Source: Massilia sp. CF038 | GTDB taxonomy: Bacteria; Pseudomonadota; Gammaproteobacteria; Burkholderiales; Burkholderiaceae_D | Direction of reading: 5' to 3' | DNA: 64,000 nucleotides | Assembly: GCF_900129765.1 (NCBI RefSeq) | Contig: NZ_FQWU01000002.1 | Coordinates: 1 to 64,000 of the forward strand | Position numbers and translations under genes: made by a program | Notes under the pieces: model-generated | Told to the model about the DNA's origin: nothing | The model's input: the letters and a program-made list of their open reading frames with translations, nothing else | The model's database searches: none | Shown here: one piece after another, positions 45,265-53,922 of the stretch | How the letters are laid out: the number at the start of each line of letters is the position of its first letter | Position numbering within the stretch: position 1 is the stretch's first letter

Positions 45265-46062
45265 TCAGGCTGACAACAGATGCGGCGCCACCTTGCCGCT
45301 CTGCGCCGCACCAAAGACAGCCGCACGCGCGGTGTCAAACCGTTCGAACAGCGCCGGCTCGGCCAGCGACGGCATGGTCAGCACTTCCCCCAGATCCAGC
45401 GCGCGCATGGCCGCGTCGACCATCGCATCGGTTTGCATGACCGATTCCGGCGCCAGCGCCGACAAGGGCACGCCCGATTTGTCCCAGAGCGCCGTTGCAG
45501 TGGCTGCCGGCAGCACAATCTGGATCTTCACGCCGCTATCGGCCAGTTCCTGCTGCAAGCCGCGGCTGAACGCCAGCACAAACGCCTTGGTGCCACTGTA
45601 GACGGCACTGAAGGGCAGCGTATGCAGCGCCAGGGCGGACGCGATATTGATGATCAGGCCGTCGCGGCGCGCTTTCATGCCCGGCAGCGCAGCGTGCGTC
45701 AGGCGGGTCAGCGCCGTGATGTTCAGCGTAATCTGATCGATCGAATCCTGTACCGGACTGAGCGCGACCGGCGCCAGGCGTGCGATGCCAGCGTTATTGA
45801 CCAGCACGGCAATGGCGGGGTCGCTGCGCAGGCGTTCTTCGACGCGGTCCTGGCCAGCGTCCGTTGCCAGATCAGCCACCAGCGCTTCGGCGCGCACACG
45901 GTGGCGGACGGCGAGATCGGCCGCCAGCGCCTGCAAGCGCTCGGCGCTGCGCGCCACCAGCACCAGATCGTAGCCACGCTGCGCCAGCCGGTCGGCATAC
46001 ACGGCGCCAATGCCAGCCGAAGCGCCGGTGATGAGTGCGATTTTGCGAATTGTTTGTGGCAT
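45265..46062 (-). CDS. Short-chain dehydrogenase, second gene of the TetR operon
   Basis: A 265-residue classical SDR: cofactor motif TGASAGIG, NNAG, catalytic serine in NIASALAL and YSGTK. Substrate unknown. Start at 46062 (MPQTIRK) leaves 47 bases to the SDR gene upstream on the same strand; a longer start at 46113 would overlap that gene's stop. Likely co-transcribed with it and controlled by the TetR protein. Confidence 0.88.
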   Translation of the reverse strand: MPQTIRKIALITGASAGIGAVYADRLAQRGYDLVLVARSAERLQALAADLAVRHRVRAEALVADLATDAGQDRVEERLRSDPAIAVLVNNAGIARLAPVALSPVQDSIDQITLNITALTRLTHAALPGMKARRDGLIINIASALALHTLPFSAVYSGTKAFVLAFSRGLQQELADSGVKIQIVLPAATATALWDKSGVPLSALAPESVMQTDAMVDAAMRALDLGEVLTMPSLAEPALFERFDTARAAVFGAAQSGKVAPHLLSA

Positions 46063-46109
46063 GTTGCATCCTTCAGTTGTGGTTGGAATGACTGGATCGA
46101 TACCCCTTG

Positions 46110-46916
46110 TCACGCGAGCCGCAGATCCTTGCGCAGCCCGGCGTCCAGCAAACCCGCAGGCGCAAAACGGCGCAGCAGACGCAGGCGCGCGGCAAGTTTG
46201 CCCGCGGTATAGCGCAGTTTTGGGGTGCCGATTTGCGCCGCCTTGAGCACCGTGTCGGCGACCACCGCCGGTCCCTCGGCAGCGGCCATGAGGGCTTGAA
46301 TACGGCTGGCCAGCGCGTGGCGTATGGTTTGGTAGGCCGTGAGTTTGGCGTCCGGTTCAACCAGATTGGTGTCAAACGGCGTATTTGTATAAGCCGGCTC
46401 GATCACCACCGAACGGATACCCCAGCTGCGCAATTCATGGTCCAGCGACTCGGCATACCCTTCGATGGCGTGCTTGGTGGCAGCGTACAGCGCACCAAAC
46501 GGCATCGGCAAAAAACCCAGCACGGAACCGATATGCAGAATGCGACCACTGCCCTGGGCCCGCATATGCGGCAGCACTGCACGTGTCATGCGCACGATGC
46601 CAAAGAAGTTAATGTCAAAGATTGCTTGCGCCTGGGCGATGGCGCTTTCTTCGGCAGCGGCGGCGCCCATCCCGACGCCCGCATTATTGACCAGCAAGTC
46701 GATCCGCCCTTCCGCCTGCATGACCGCGGCGACCGCTGCCGCGACAGAGGCGTCGCTTGTCACGTCCAGTGCCAGCATGTCGAACGGCCGCGCCGCCCCC
46801 TGCGCACCGCGGCGGCTGGTGCCGTAGACCTTGAAACCCGCTGCAGCCAGGCGCAGCGCCGTGGCTTCGCCAATGCCTGATGAGGCCCCCGTCACCAACG
46901 CAATCTTCTTGCTCAT
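46110..46916 (-). CDS. Short-chain dehydrogenase, first gene of the TetR operon
   Basis: A 268-residue SDR with cofactor motif TGASSGIG, NNAGVGMG and the catalytic Tyr-Lys in LYAATKHA. It resembles SDRs that act on steroid-, lipid- or aldehyde-like substrates, but the substrate cannot be read. A palindromic operator (46932-46955) lies just upstream and matches one at the tetR start, so it is a clear target of that regulator. Confidence 0.88.
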   Translation of the reverse strand: MSKKIALVTGASSGIGEATALRLAAAGFKVYGTSRRGAQGAARPFDMLALDVTSDASVAAAVAAVMQAEGRIDLLVNNAGVGMGAAAAEESAIAQAQAIFDINFFGIVRMTRAVLPHMRAQGSGRILHIGSVLGFLPMPFGALYAATKHAIEGYAESLDHELRSWGIRSVVIEPAYTNTPFDTNLVEPDAKLTAYQTIRHALASRIQALMAAAEGPAVVADTVLKAAQIGTPKLRYTAGKLAARLRLLRRFAPAGLLDAGLRKDLRLA

Positions 46917-46931
46917 GCCTGTCCCCCGGTT

Positions 46932-46955
46932 AAAATATGACGATCATCATATTTT
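46932..46955. promoter_or_regulatory. TetR operator before the SDR genes
   Basis: AAAATATGA-CGATCA-TCATATTTT, a perfect 9-bp inverted repeat 15 bases upstream of the SDR start. Its core, ATGAYGATCATCAT, recurs at the tetR start. Confidence 0.75.
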
Positions 46956-46986
46956 TGATTAAAAAAAATGCACCGGCCATGGCGCC

Positions 46987-47580
46987 TCAGGGCGCCGCTG
47001 TCCAGTGCTTCAACATTGCAGCGCTCATGGCGCGCGACAGGTTGGGGTCGTCCACGGCGCGCGCCAGCATGGTCGCGCCAATCAGTGACGCCAGCAGCGC
47101 CATGGCCTGTTCGTGGGCCTGCGGCTGACCCCAGTCAGGCATCTGGCGCGCCAGCAGGTCGATCATTTCCTTGATATGGGTGGTGGCCGCATGGCGGACC
47201 TCGGGTGCCTGGCGCGGCATCTCCGAGCACAAGGCCGATACCGGGCAGCCCGTTTCAATCGCTTCAAGGTGCTGCGGCGACAAATACGCCTGCATGATGG
47301 CCTGCAAGCCCTGCCCCGGCGCGGCCGCTGCTGCCAGGCGCGTGGCCAGTGCCACCGATTCGGCGCCGGCGCGCTCGCCCGCCTCTGCCAGCAAGGCGTC
47401 GCGCGATTCAAAATGGGCGTAAAAACCGCCGTGCGTCAGCCCCGCTTCTTTCATGATGTCGGCCACGCCGGTGCCACTGTAGCCACTGCGTCGGATGGCG
47501 CGTGACGCCACTTCCACGATACGCTCGTGGCTGATTTCCTTGCGGGTGGCGGCTGGCCGTTTAACGGTGGGCGATTTCAT
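46987..47580 (-). CDS. TetR-family transcriptional regulator
   Basis: A 197-residue repressor with an N-terminal helix-turn-helix (GVADIMKEAGLTHGGFYAHF) and a C-terminal ligand domain of the AefR/YcdC-like group. It lies 70 bases upstream of the two SDR genes on the same strand, and the same palindrome occurs at its own start and before the SDR genes. Autoregulation plus SDR control is likely. Start at 47580 (MKSPTVK) is preferred; four codons upstream sit inside the operator. Confidence 0.9.
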   Translation of the reverse strand: MKSPTVKRPAATRKEISHERIVEVASRAIRRSGYSGTGVADIMKEAGLTHGGFYAHFESRDALLAEAGERAGAESVALATRLAAAAAPGQGLQAIMQAYLSPQHLEAIETGCPVSALCSEMPRQAPEVRHAATTHIKEMIDLLARQMPDWGQPQAHEQAMALLASLIGATMLARAVDDPNLSRAMSAAMLKHWTAAP

Positions 47581-47592
47581 GATGATCATCAT
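47579..47592. promoter_or_regulatory. TetR operator at the tetR start
   Basis: ATGATGATCATCAT is a perfect 14-bp palindrome that overlaps the tetR start codon and shares the GATCATCATAT core with the site at 46932-46955. Confidence 0.65.
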
Positions 47593-47645
47593 ATACTATT
47601 TTCAAGCCGTGTGCACCGCGTGCTGATCTTGCCAATTTTTGCGCG

Positions 47646-47676
47646 AAAAAAAAGGGCGGCAACAGCCGCCCTTTTC
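47646..47676 (-). terminator. Terminator after the small CC-rich peptide
   Basis: GGGCGGC-AACA-GCCGCCC extended by AAAA/TTTT, with a T-run on the minus strand. It lies 12 bases past the stop at 47688, supporting that the small frame is a real, expressed gene. Confidence 0.9.
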
Positions 47677-47687
47677 TCAGCTGGCGT

Positions 47688-47819
47688 TTAGAAGCAGCAG
47701 GAAAGCATCCTGATGCAGCACTCGATACCGCCGCAGCAATCATGGGTGCCTGCCAAGGCCGCGACGGACGTGGCAGCCAGCGCGAGGGCTGCGGTAACTT
47801 TAAAGATGGTCGATTTCAT
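47688..47819 (-). CDS. Small secreted peptide with three Cys-Cys pairs
   Basis: A 43-residue product: a clean signal peptide (MKSTIFKVTAALALAATS, cut near ALA-GT at residue 23) and a 20-residue mature part with six cysteines in three adjacent pairs (DCCGG, ECCIR, SCCF). It has a good ACGGAG ribosome-binding site 8 bases before the ATG and a strong terminator right behind. I do not recognise it. Vicinal cysteines suggest metal binding or disulfides. It lies 52 bases after another cysteine-rich secreted protein gene on the same strand. Confidence 0.75.
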   Translation of the reverse strand: MKSTIFKVTAALALAATSVAALAGTHDCCGGIECCIRMLSCCF

Positions 47820-47871
47820 ACAAGACTCCGTTTATTCGTTGAGATGAGAAAAGTTAGTCACAACACCTTTC

Positions 47872-48138
47872 TCAGTCAGGCGGCGTCCATACTTCCTTGT
47901 ACTGACTGGGCAGATGGGTACTGCCTTCCATGCGCCCATGCCCGTTTGCCTCACATCCGGCAAACAGCGGCATTTGCACTTCAGGCGGTGCCAGCGCATT
48001 GGCAGGGGGCAGACAGCCCATGTCGACGCATTGCATTGCCGTGCAATCCTGCGTGCCACAGCAGGGACGCGCTTGGGCAGCCGCATATGAGTTGGCGGCC
48101 ATTGCCAGTGCAAACAGCAGTGCGAGGACGAATTTCAT
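47872..48138 (-). CDS. Small secreted cysteine-rich protein
   Basis: An 88-residue protein with a signal peptide (MKFVLALLFALAMAANSYA, cut near residue 19-22) and a mature part beginning QARPCCGTQDCTAMQCVDMGC, with six cysteines in all. The tail is Pro-rich and ends KEVWTPPD. Function unknown. The longer frame to 48225 adds 29 residues without signal-peptide character. It probably shares an operon with the small CC-rich peptide gene; together they form an unrecognised secreted cysteine-rich pair. Confidence 0.75.
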   Translation of the reverse strand: MKFVLALLFALAMAANSYAAAQARPCCGTQDCTAMQCVDMGCLPPANALAPPEVQMPLFAGCEANGHGRMEGSTHLPSQYKEVWTPPD

Positions 48139-48205
48139 GCGGCTAGTGTAACCGTATTTTTTGATGCGAGCTTCATGCTGGCTACATGCACGACCTGGCG
48201 GCACA

Positions 48206-48242
48206 AAACAAAAAGGCTCGCACACAATCGTGGCAAGCCTTT
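48206..48242 (-). terminator. Terminator after tRNA-Val
   Basis: A 10-bp stem, AAAGGCTTGC / GCGAGCCTTT on the minus strand (one T-G wobble), followed by TTTTTGTTTT. It starts 17 bases past the tRNA 3' end. Confidence 0.9.
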
Positions 48243-48258
48243 AAATTACTAAAATTCT

Positions 48259-48333
48259 TGGTGGGAAGTGCAAGTTTCGAACTTGCGACCCCTGCAGTGT
48301 GAATGCAGTGCTCTACCCCTGAGCTAACCTCCC
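48259..48333 (-). tRNA. tRNA-Val (anticodon CAC)
   Basis: A 75-base tRNA with acceptor GGGAGGT / ACTTCCC (one G-T wobble), discriminator A and encoded CCA. The anticodon arm CTGCA-TTCACAC-TGCAG gives CAC. The T-arm GTTCGAAAC is standard. It lies 44 bases downstream of dnaQ on the same strand and has its own terminator. Confidence 0.96.
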
Positions 48334-48377
48334 GAAGCGGGGCGTATTATGACATACCGTTTGAAAAACGTCACCTT

Positions 48378-49076
48378 TTACGCGTAATTTCGCCAGATGC
48401 AACTGCCCTTCACGGCCTTGTCGAGCCCGCCCAGTACGCTTTCGTGTTCGGCCAGCTCGTCCGCACTGGCTGCCAGAATGATGACTTCTGCCAGCGCCAC
48501 CGCCTCCAGCGTGGGGCCGCCAGTGTTTTCTTCCACCTCCAGCTCCATCGACAAACTGTTCTGGCCGCGCGTCATCGACAGATACACGTCCGCCAGCAGC
48601 TCGGCATCGAGCAAGGCGCCGTGCAGCTTGCGGTGCGAGTTCGACACGCCATAGCGGTCGCACAGGGCATCGAGCGAATTGCGCTTACCGGGATGCATCT
48701 CCTTGGCATGGACCAGGGTATCGATCACGCCGCTGCAATGCTCGGTGAACGAAGGCAAACCCAGCAGCTTGAATTCGTGGTTCAGGAAGCCCAGGTCAAA
48801 CGGCGCATTGTGGATGATGACTTCGGCGCCCTGGATATAGTCGCGCAGCTCGGCCGCAATCTCGGCGAACTTCGGTTTGTCGCGCAGGAATTCGGTGGTC
48901 AGGCCGTGCACCGCCAGCGCGCCCTCTTCCGAATCGCGCTCCGGGTTGATATACCGGTGGAAGTTATTCCCGGTCAGCATGCGGTTCTTGAGTTCGACGC
49001 AGCCGACCTCGATGACGCGGTCGCCCGTGCGTGGGTTCAAGCCCGTGGTTTCAGTATCGAGAACGATTTGACGCAT
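48378..49076 (-). CDS. dnaQ: DNA polymerase III epsilon subunit
   Basis: Proofreading 3'-5' exonuclease of the replicative polymerase. The 232-residue protein has Exo I VLDTETTGLNP, Exo II IHNAPFDLGFL, and Exo III HGALLDAELLADVYL. The QNSLSM segment after the nuclease core fits a sliding-clamp-binding motif, and the C-terminal tail would bind the alpha subunit. Start at 49076 (MRQIVLD). It is followed by tRNA-Val and preceded by rnhA on the same strand. Confidence 0.95.
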   Translation of the reverse strand: MRQIVLDTETTGLNPRTGDRVIEVGCVELKNRMLTGNNFHRYINPERDSEEGALAVHGLTTEFLRDKPKFAEIAAELRDYIQGAEVIIHNAPFDLGFLNHEFKLLGLPSFTEHCSGVIDTLVHAKEMHPGKRNSLDALCDRYGVSNSHRKLHGALLDAELLADVYLSMTRGQNSLSMELEVEENTGGPTLEAVALAEVIILAASADELAEHESVLGGLDKAVKGSCIWRNYA

Positions 49077-49122
49077 GGATCTTTTCAGTGAAGTGACACA
49101 ATGGCGCGCAGTATAGCAAAGC

Positions 49123-49560
49123 CTAGCGGCGCACCGTCTCGACGCCGCGATTGGCCAGGCCATCGGCGCGTTCGTTGCCTGGATGCCCATTATGGCCGCG
49201 CACCCATTTCCATTCCACCTTGTGCTGCCCCTGCGCCAGATCGAGCGCCTTCCACAAGTCTTCGTTCTTGACCGGTTCCTTGGCGGCCGTTTTCCAGCCG
49301 CGCGCCTTCCAGCCATGGATCCACTCGGAAATGCCTTTTTGGACGTACTGGCTGTCGGTGTACAAAGTCACTTCGCAAGGCCGGTTCAGCGAACCGAGCG
49401 CCTCGATCACTGCACGTAATTCCATGCGGTTATTGGTGGTGTTCAGTTCACCGCCGAAAATTTCCTTTTCATGGCCGTCAGCCACCAGCAACGCACCCCA
49501 GCCGCCTGTGCCTGGATTACCCTTGCAGGCACCATCGGCGAAAATATCCACTTTACTCAT
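49123..49560 (-). CDS. rnhA: Ribonuclease HI
   Basis: Cuts the RNA strand of RNA-DNA hybrids, removing primers and R-loops. The 145-residue protein has the four acidic residues of the active site: Asp in [12 protein letters not shown], Glu in NNRMELRAV, Asp in LYTDSQYV and Asp in GNERADGLA, plus the HNGHPGN loop. It overlaps the upstream methyltransferase gene by 4 bases. Confidence 0.96.
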   Translation of the reverse strand: MSKVDIFADGACKGNPGTGGWGALLVADGHEKEIFGGELNTTNNRMELRAVIEALGSLNRPCEVTLYTDSQYVQKGISEWIHGWKARGWKTAAKEPVKNEDLWKALDLAQGQHKVEWKWVRGHNGHPGNERADGLANRGVETVRR

Positions 49561-50336
49561 TCTTGCTTTCTATTAGTTGCAGGTACCGCTTGCGGCGCCG
49601 TGGCCGATTTTTTGCTCCAGGCCGGTCCGATCATGGTCATGCCCTTGACCCGTTTGATCGCGTGCACCATGTAGACCGCGCCCAGATACGGCCACCAGCG
49701 CTGACCGCCCTGCTCCATGAAGGCAAAGCGGTTCAGCCACTGCGCGCTGCGGCAAGGCGGCGCATAACAGCCAAAATGGCTGCGGCTCACACCCAGATTC
49801 AATAATTTTAACCAGTCTTTCATGCGCGGCATAGAGATGAATTCGCCGGCAACGGGCAGATACGGCGCATTGGTCAGTTTGCCGAGCACCTGGCGCGCGC
49901 CCCACAGGCTGGCCGGATTGAAGCCGCAAATGATGACCTGGCCTTCGGGAATGAGCACCCGTTCCACTTCGCGCAGCACCTGGTGTGGCTCGGCAGCAAA
50001 CTCCAGCACGTGCGGCAACACCACCAGGTCCAGCGACTGGGATGCGAATGGCAACTCGGCAAAATCGAGCGCCACCGCAATCTGGCGCCCGCCCGGCGCC
50101 GCCTTGAGTTGTTCCAGCGACGACATGCGGGTGGCGGCCTGCCATTTGTTGGGCATCCGGTTGGCGGCCAGCGCGTCGATTTGCGGCAAGCCGATCTGCA
50201 CCGCGTTATAACCGAAAATATCGGCCGTGAGCTCGTCCAGACAAGCCTGCTCCCAGGCACGCACGTAGGCGCCAGCCGGCGTCTGCAGCCAGCTGTCGAG
50301 CGCTATAATGGACTTCTCGGATGCCGCGCTATCCAT
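49557..50336 (-). CDS. Class I SAM methyltransferase, YafS-like
   Basis: A 259-residue methyltransferase-fold protein with a weak SAM motif region and the segment [21 protein letters not shown] typical of Methyltransf_11. Its place between gloB and rnhA-dnaQ matches E. coli yafS, whose function is unknown. Translation is coupled to rnhA by ATGA. Confidence 0.85.
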   Translation of the reverse strand: MDSAASEKSIIALDSWLQTPAGAYVRAWEQACLDELTADIFGYNAVQIGLPQIDALAANRMPNKWQAATRMSSLEQLKAAPGGRQIAVALDFAELPFASQSLDLVVLPHVLEFAAEPHQVLREVERVLIPEGQVIICGFNPASLWGARQVLGKLTNAPYLPVAGEFISMPRMKDWLKLLNLGVSRSHFGCYAPPCRSAQWLNRFAFMEQGGQRWWPYLGAVYMVHAIKRVKGMTMIGPAWSKKSATAPQAVPATNRKQE

Positions 50337-50362
50337 GCTTACCCTTGATCGAAACCGCCACT

Positions 50363-51163
50363 ATGCCCCCTCAATTGCCCACCGCCTTGCGCGTCATCGC
50401 AGTTCCCGCGTTTCAGGATAATTACCTGTGGATCGTGCACGATGGCGTGCACGCTGCGGTCATCGACCCGGGCGCGGCCGAACCCGTGATGGCCGCGCTT
50501 GCTTCTAATCATCTTACGCTAACTGCCATTCTACTCACCCATCACCATGCTGACCATATTGGTGGTGTGCCAGCCCTGTTGGCCCAGTGGCCGGTACCTG
50601 TTTTCGGCCCCCGCAACGATGGCATTGCCGCCGTCACGGTGCCGCTGGGCGAAGGCGAGCAGGTCGAGGTGCCTGGCCTGAACTGGACGGTCAGCGTGCT
50701 GGACGTGCCAGGCCACACGCGCGGCCATATTGCCTACGTCAGCGAACGCGCGGGCGCTCACTGGCTGTTTTGCGGGGATACCTTGTTTGGTGCCGGTTGC
50801 GGGCGCCTGTTTGAAGGCACGCCAGCGCAGATGAGTGCGTCGCTCGACAAGCTGGCTGCGCTGCCGGACAACACGGAAGTGTATTGCGCGCATGAATACA
50901 CGCTGGCCAATTTGCGCTTTGCCCAGGCCGTCGAGCCCGACAACGAAGCCATTGCCGCACGCATGGCGCATGATGGCGCGCTGCGATCGCGCCAGCAGCG
51001 CACCATTCCCAGCACCATCGCCAGCGAAAAAGCGACCAATCCCTTCCTGCGTTACCGGGCCGCGCCCATCGCAGAGAAATTGATCGCTCTAAATAAACTC
51101 GCGCCAGGGGCAGACGCCGTTGCAGCGTTTGCCGCCTTGCGCGAGTGGAAAAACAGCTTCTGA
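50363..51163 (+). CDS. gloB: Hydroxyacylglutathione hydrolase (glyoxalase II)
   Basis: Zinc metallo-hydrolase that completes methylglyoxal detoxification by splitting S-lactoylglutathione. The 266 residues carry the metal motif [10 protein letters not shown], further ligands in VPGHTRGH and FCGDTLF, and the glutathione-binding C-terminal domain ([11 protein letters not shown]). I chose ATG 50363 (MPPQLPT), which leaves 26 bases to the divergent methyltransferase start. Confidence 0.95.
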   Translation: MPPQLPTALRVIAVPAFQDNYLWIVHDGVHAAVIDPGAAEPVMAALASNHLTLTAILLTHHHADHIGGVPALLAQWPVPVFGPRNDGIAAVTVPLGEGEQVEVPGLNWTVSVLDVPGHTRGHIAYVSERAGAHWLFCGDTLFGAGCGRLFEGTPAQMSASLDKLAALPDNTEVYCAHEYTLANLRFAQAVEPDNEAIAARMAHDGALRSRQQRTIPSTIASEKATNPFLRYRAAPIAEKLIALNKLAPGADAVAAFAALREWKNSF

Positions 51164-51164
51164 C

Positions 51165-52754
51165 TTAAATTTCTTCGTACAGCGGCAAGGTCAGGAACTC
51201 GGCAAACGCTTCCGAGGTGGACATTTCTTCGAAGATTTGCGCTGCGCGGACATAGGTCGGGTTGTCGCCATTGGGCGCCACTTCCTTCACTTTGGCCAAT
51301 TCCTGCGGAATCATCGCGCGCACCATCTCGGCCGTGACCTTGCGGCCGTCGTCGAGCACACCCTTGGTCGAGCGGATCCACTGCCACACTTGCGAGCGGC
51401 TGATTTCCGCCGTTGCCGCGTCTTCCATCAGGTTATGGATCGGCACGCAGCCATTGCCGGCCAGCCAGCTGCCCAGGTAATGGATGCCCACGTTGATGTT
51501 GTAGCGCAGGCCGGCTTCCGTGATCGGTGCTTCCGGCTTGAAGTCCAGCAGCTCGGCCGCGCTCACGTTCACATCCGGACGCTGCTTGCTGATCTGGTTT
51601 GGCTGGTCGCCCAACACCTTCTTGAATTCGCCCATGGCCAGTTCCACCAGGCCCGGGTGTGCCACCCAGCCGCCGTCGTAGCCATCGGTGGCATCGCGCG
51701 CCTTGTCGTTGCGCACGCCGCCCATGGCCACGTCGTTCTTTTCCGGATCGTTCTTAATTGGAATCAGCGCCGCCATGCCGCCGATGGCAGGTGCATTGCG
51801 CTTGTGGCAGGTTTTCAGCAAGAGCAGCGCGTAAGCACGCATGAACGGCGAAGTCATCGTCACTTTCGGACGGTCGGCCAGGCAGAAGTCCTTGTCCAGC
51901 TTGAACTTCTTGATGCACGAGAAGATGTAATCCCAGCGGCCGGCGTTCAAGCCAGAGCTGTGTTCGCGCAGCTCGTACAGGATTTCATCCATTTCAAATG
52001 CGGCCAGAATGGTTTCGATCAGCACGGTCGCCTTGATCGTGCCTTGTGGCAGGCCCAGCTCCTGCTGCGTCATCACGAAGATGTCGTTCCACAGGCGCGC
52101 TTCCAGGTGCGATTCCATCTTTGGCAGGTAGAAATACGGACCGGCGCCGCGCGCCAGCTGTTCCTTGGCGTTATGAATCATGAACAGGGCAAAGTCGAAG
52201 ATGCCGCCCGAAATGCGCTTGCCATCGACCAGCACATGCTTTTCGTCCAGGTGCCAGCCGCGCGGCCGCACCACCAGGGTGGCGATTTTGTCGTTCAGTT
52301 TGTAGGTCTTGCCGTTCTGCTCGAGCGAGATGGTGCGGCGCACCGCGTCGCGCATATTGATCTGGCCGGTGATCTGGTTGTCCCAGTTGGGCGTGTTCGA
52401 ATCTTCAAAGTCGGTCATGTAGCTGTCGGCGCCCGAATTGAAGGCGTTGATGACCATTTTGCGCTCGACCGGGCCGGTGATTTCCACGCGGCGGCATTCG
52501 AGTGCCGGCGGAATCGGGGCAATGGTCCAGTCGCCCGCGCGGATATGGGCCGTCTCGGGCAGGAAGTCCGGCCGCTCGCCGGCGTCAAGGCGCTTGGCGC
52601 GCTCCACGCGGGCAGCCAGCAATTCCTGGCGGCGCGGCTCGAAGGCGCGTGTCAGCTTGGCGACCAGGGCCAGCGCTTCCGGCGTCAAAATCTGTTCGTA
52701 ACCGGGCTTGATGTCTGCCGTGATCTGCATGCCGGCGGGGGTGGCGAAAGTCAT
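51165..52754 (-). CDS. aceB: Malate synthase A
   Basis: Condenses glyoxylate and acetyl-CoA into malate in the glyoxylate shunt. At 529 residues it is the A isoform. It has the signature around [13 protein letters not shown], the catalytic [10 protein letters not shown] and a C-terminal aspartate region. Isocitrate lyase is not in the window. It is divergent from a LysR regulator across 132 bases and is probably controlled by it. Confidence 0.95.
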   Translation of the reverse strand: MTFATPAGMQITADIKPGYEQILTPEALALVAKLTRAFEPRRQELLAARVERAKRLDAGERPDFLPETAHIRAGDWTIAPIPPALECRRVEITGPVERKMVINAFNSGADSYMTDFEDSNTPNWDNQITGQINMRDAVRRTISLEQNGKTYKLNDKIATLVVRPRGWHLDEKHVLVDGKRISGGIFDFALFMIHNAKEQLARGAGPYFYLPKMESHLEARLWNDIFVMTQQELGLPQGTIKATVLIETILAAFEMDEILYELREHSSGLNAGRWDYIFSCIKKFKLDKDFCLADRPKVTMTSPFMRAYALLLLKTCHKRNAPAIGGMAALIPIKNDPEKNDVAMGGVRNDKARDATDGYDGGWVAHPGLVELAMGEFKKVLGDQPNQISKQRPDVNVSAAELLDFKPEAPITEAGLRYNINVGIHYLGSWLAGNGCVPIHNLMEDAATAEISRSQVWQWIRSTKGVLDDGRKVTAEMVRAMIPQELAKVKEVAPNGDNPTYVRAAQIFEEMSTSEAFAEFLTLPLYEEI

Positions 52755-52847
52755 ACGTGCTCCTGTGAAGTGTTGTGAATGCTTGGATGTCTACCTGCGT
52801 TCAAGTATATTCACTATTTCGTAGCTAAACGAGACATTAAATACATT

Positions 52848-52872
52848 CATCTGTGCGTTTTTATCACAGATG
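52848..52872 (+). promoter_or_regulatory. Inverted repeat in the aceB-LysR gap
   Basis: CATCTGTG and CACAGATG form a perfect 8-bp repeat with a 9-base spacer, ending 14 bases before the LysR start. It could be an autoregulatory operator or a hairpin in the LysR leader mRNA. Confidence 0.45.
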
Positions 52873-52886
52873 GGAAAGCCATCCGC

Positions 52887-53792
52887 ATGGGTCAATTTCG
52901 CCAGATTTCCACTTTCGTCGATGTGGTGGCGCGCGGCAGCCTGTCGGCCGCTGCGCGCGCCGAAGGCATCGCCCCCGCCATGATCGGGCGCCGCCTGGAT
53001 GCGCTCGAAGCGCGCCTGGGCGTCAAGCTGCTGCAGCGAACGACCCGCAAACTGGTGCTTACCAACGAAGGCGCCGCTTTTCTCGAAGATTGCCAGCGCA
53101 TCCTGGCCGAACTGGAAGAAGCCGAAAGCGCGGTGGCCGAGCGCAGTGCCAAGGCCACCGGTCACTTGCTGGTGTCGGCCCCGGCCGGGTTCGGCCGCCA
53201 GCACGTGGCGCCGCTGCTGCCTTCGTTTCTGGCCGAGCACCGCGACGTGACCGTCAACCTGAACTTGAACGACCGCGTGGTCGATGTGGTGGGCGAAGGC
53301 GTCGACGTGGCCATCCGCATTGCCAGCCTGAACGATTCGCCCCTGGTGGGCGTCAAGCTGGCCGACAATCAGCGCGTGCTGGTGGCCTCCCCGGCCTATC
53401 TGAAGCGGCACGGCACCCCGACCACGCTGGCCGATCTGGCGCGCCACAACTGCCTGGCCATCAGCAGCGAAGGCAGTCAGCGCGGCTGGACCTTCCGCGA
53501 CAATGGCAAGCTGGTGACCCTGAAAGTGGCGGGCAATATGGTCTGCAACGATGGCGCCGTGCTGCACGATTGGGCGCTGGCGGGCAAAGGCCTGGCCTGG
53601 CGCTCGATGTGGGAAGTGAGCAGCGAGATTGACGACGGCCGCCTCAATACTGTGCTGGACGCCTTTTCAGCGCCCGGCAACGACATCTACGCCGTGTTTG
53701 CCCAGCGCCGCCATTTGCCGTTGCGCATCCGCGCCTTTGTTGATTTCCTGCGCCACAGCTACGCCCAGCCAAACTATTGGCGAAAAGCATGA
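52887..53792 (+). CDS. LysR-family transcriptional regulator
   Basis: A 301-residue regulator with the N-terminal winged helix-turn-helix (SLSAAARAEGIAPAMIGRRLDALEARLGVKLLQRTTR) and a substrate-binding domain of the LysR type. It is divergent from aceB and likely controls it. Start at 52887 (MGQFRQI) is preferred; the open frame 36 codons upstream covers the regulatory gap. Confidence 0.9.
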   Translation: MGQFRQISTFVDVVARGSLSAAARAEGIAPAMIGRRLDALEARLGVKLLQRTTRKLVLTNEGAAFLEDCQRILAELEEAESAVAERSAKATGHLLVSAPAGFGRQHVAPLLPSFLAEHRDVTVNLNLNDRVVDVVGEGVDVAIRIASLNDSPLVGVKLADNQRVLVASPAYLKRHGTPTTLADLARHNCLAISSEGSQRGWTFRDNGKLVTLKVAGNMVCNDGAVLHDWALAGKGLAWRSMWEVSSEIDDGRLNTVLDAFSAPGNDIYAVFAQRRHLPLRIRAFVDFLRHSYAQPNYWRKA

Positions 53793-53798
53793 ATTGCA

Positions 53799-53856
53799 AA
53801 ATCGGGGTCAGACCTCAATAAAAAAATGTTTTTCTATTGCGGTCTGACCCCGATTT
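53799..53856. repeat. GGGGTCAGACC palindrome, distant copy
   Basis: AAATCGGGGTCAGACCTCAATA at 53799-53820 and its near-complement at 53835-53856, with one mismatch. The loop (AAAAAATGTTTTTC) differs from the 8 kb copies. It sits 6 bases after the LysR stop, between converging genes, where it can act as a stop for transcription. Confidence 0.8.
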
Positions 53857-53871
53857 AAAAAGATTCAGACG

Positions 53872-53902
53872 AAAAAAAATCCCCGGAAACCGAGGATTTC
53901 TT
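53872..53902 (-). terminator. Terminator after the cold-shock gene
   Basis: AAATCC(T)CGG / CCG(G)GGATTT stem with a short AAA loop and eight T on the minus strand, starting 21 bases past the cold-shock gene stop. Confidence 0.88.
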
Positions 53903-53922
53903 AGTCGTTTGACTCAGCGATA

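Noticed and set aside
46110-46916. Steroid dehydrogenase label for the first SDR
   Set aside because: The SDR motifs fix only the fold and cofactor; nothing around it supports a steroid substrate.
51120-52778. Plus-strand frame of 552 codons opposite malate synthase
   Set aside because: Shadow frame with low-complexity His/Arg/Gln composition; malate synthase is certain on the other strand.
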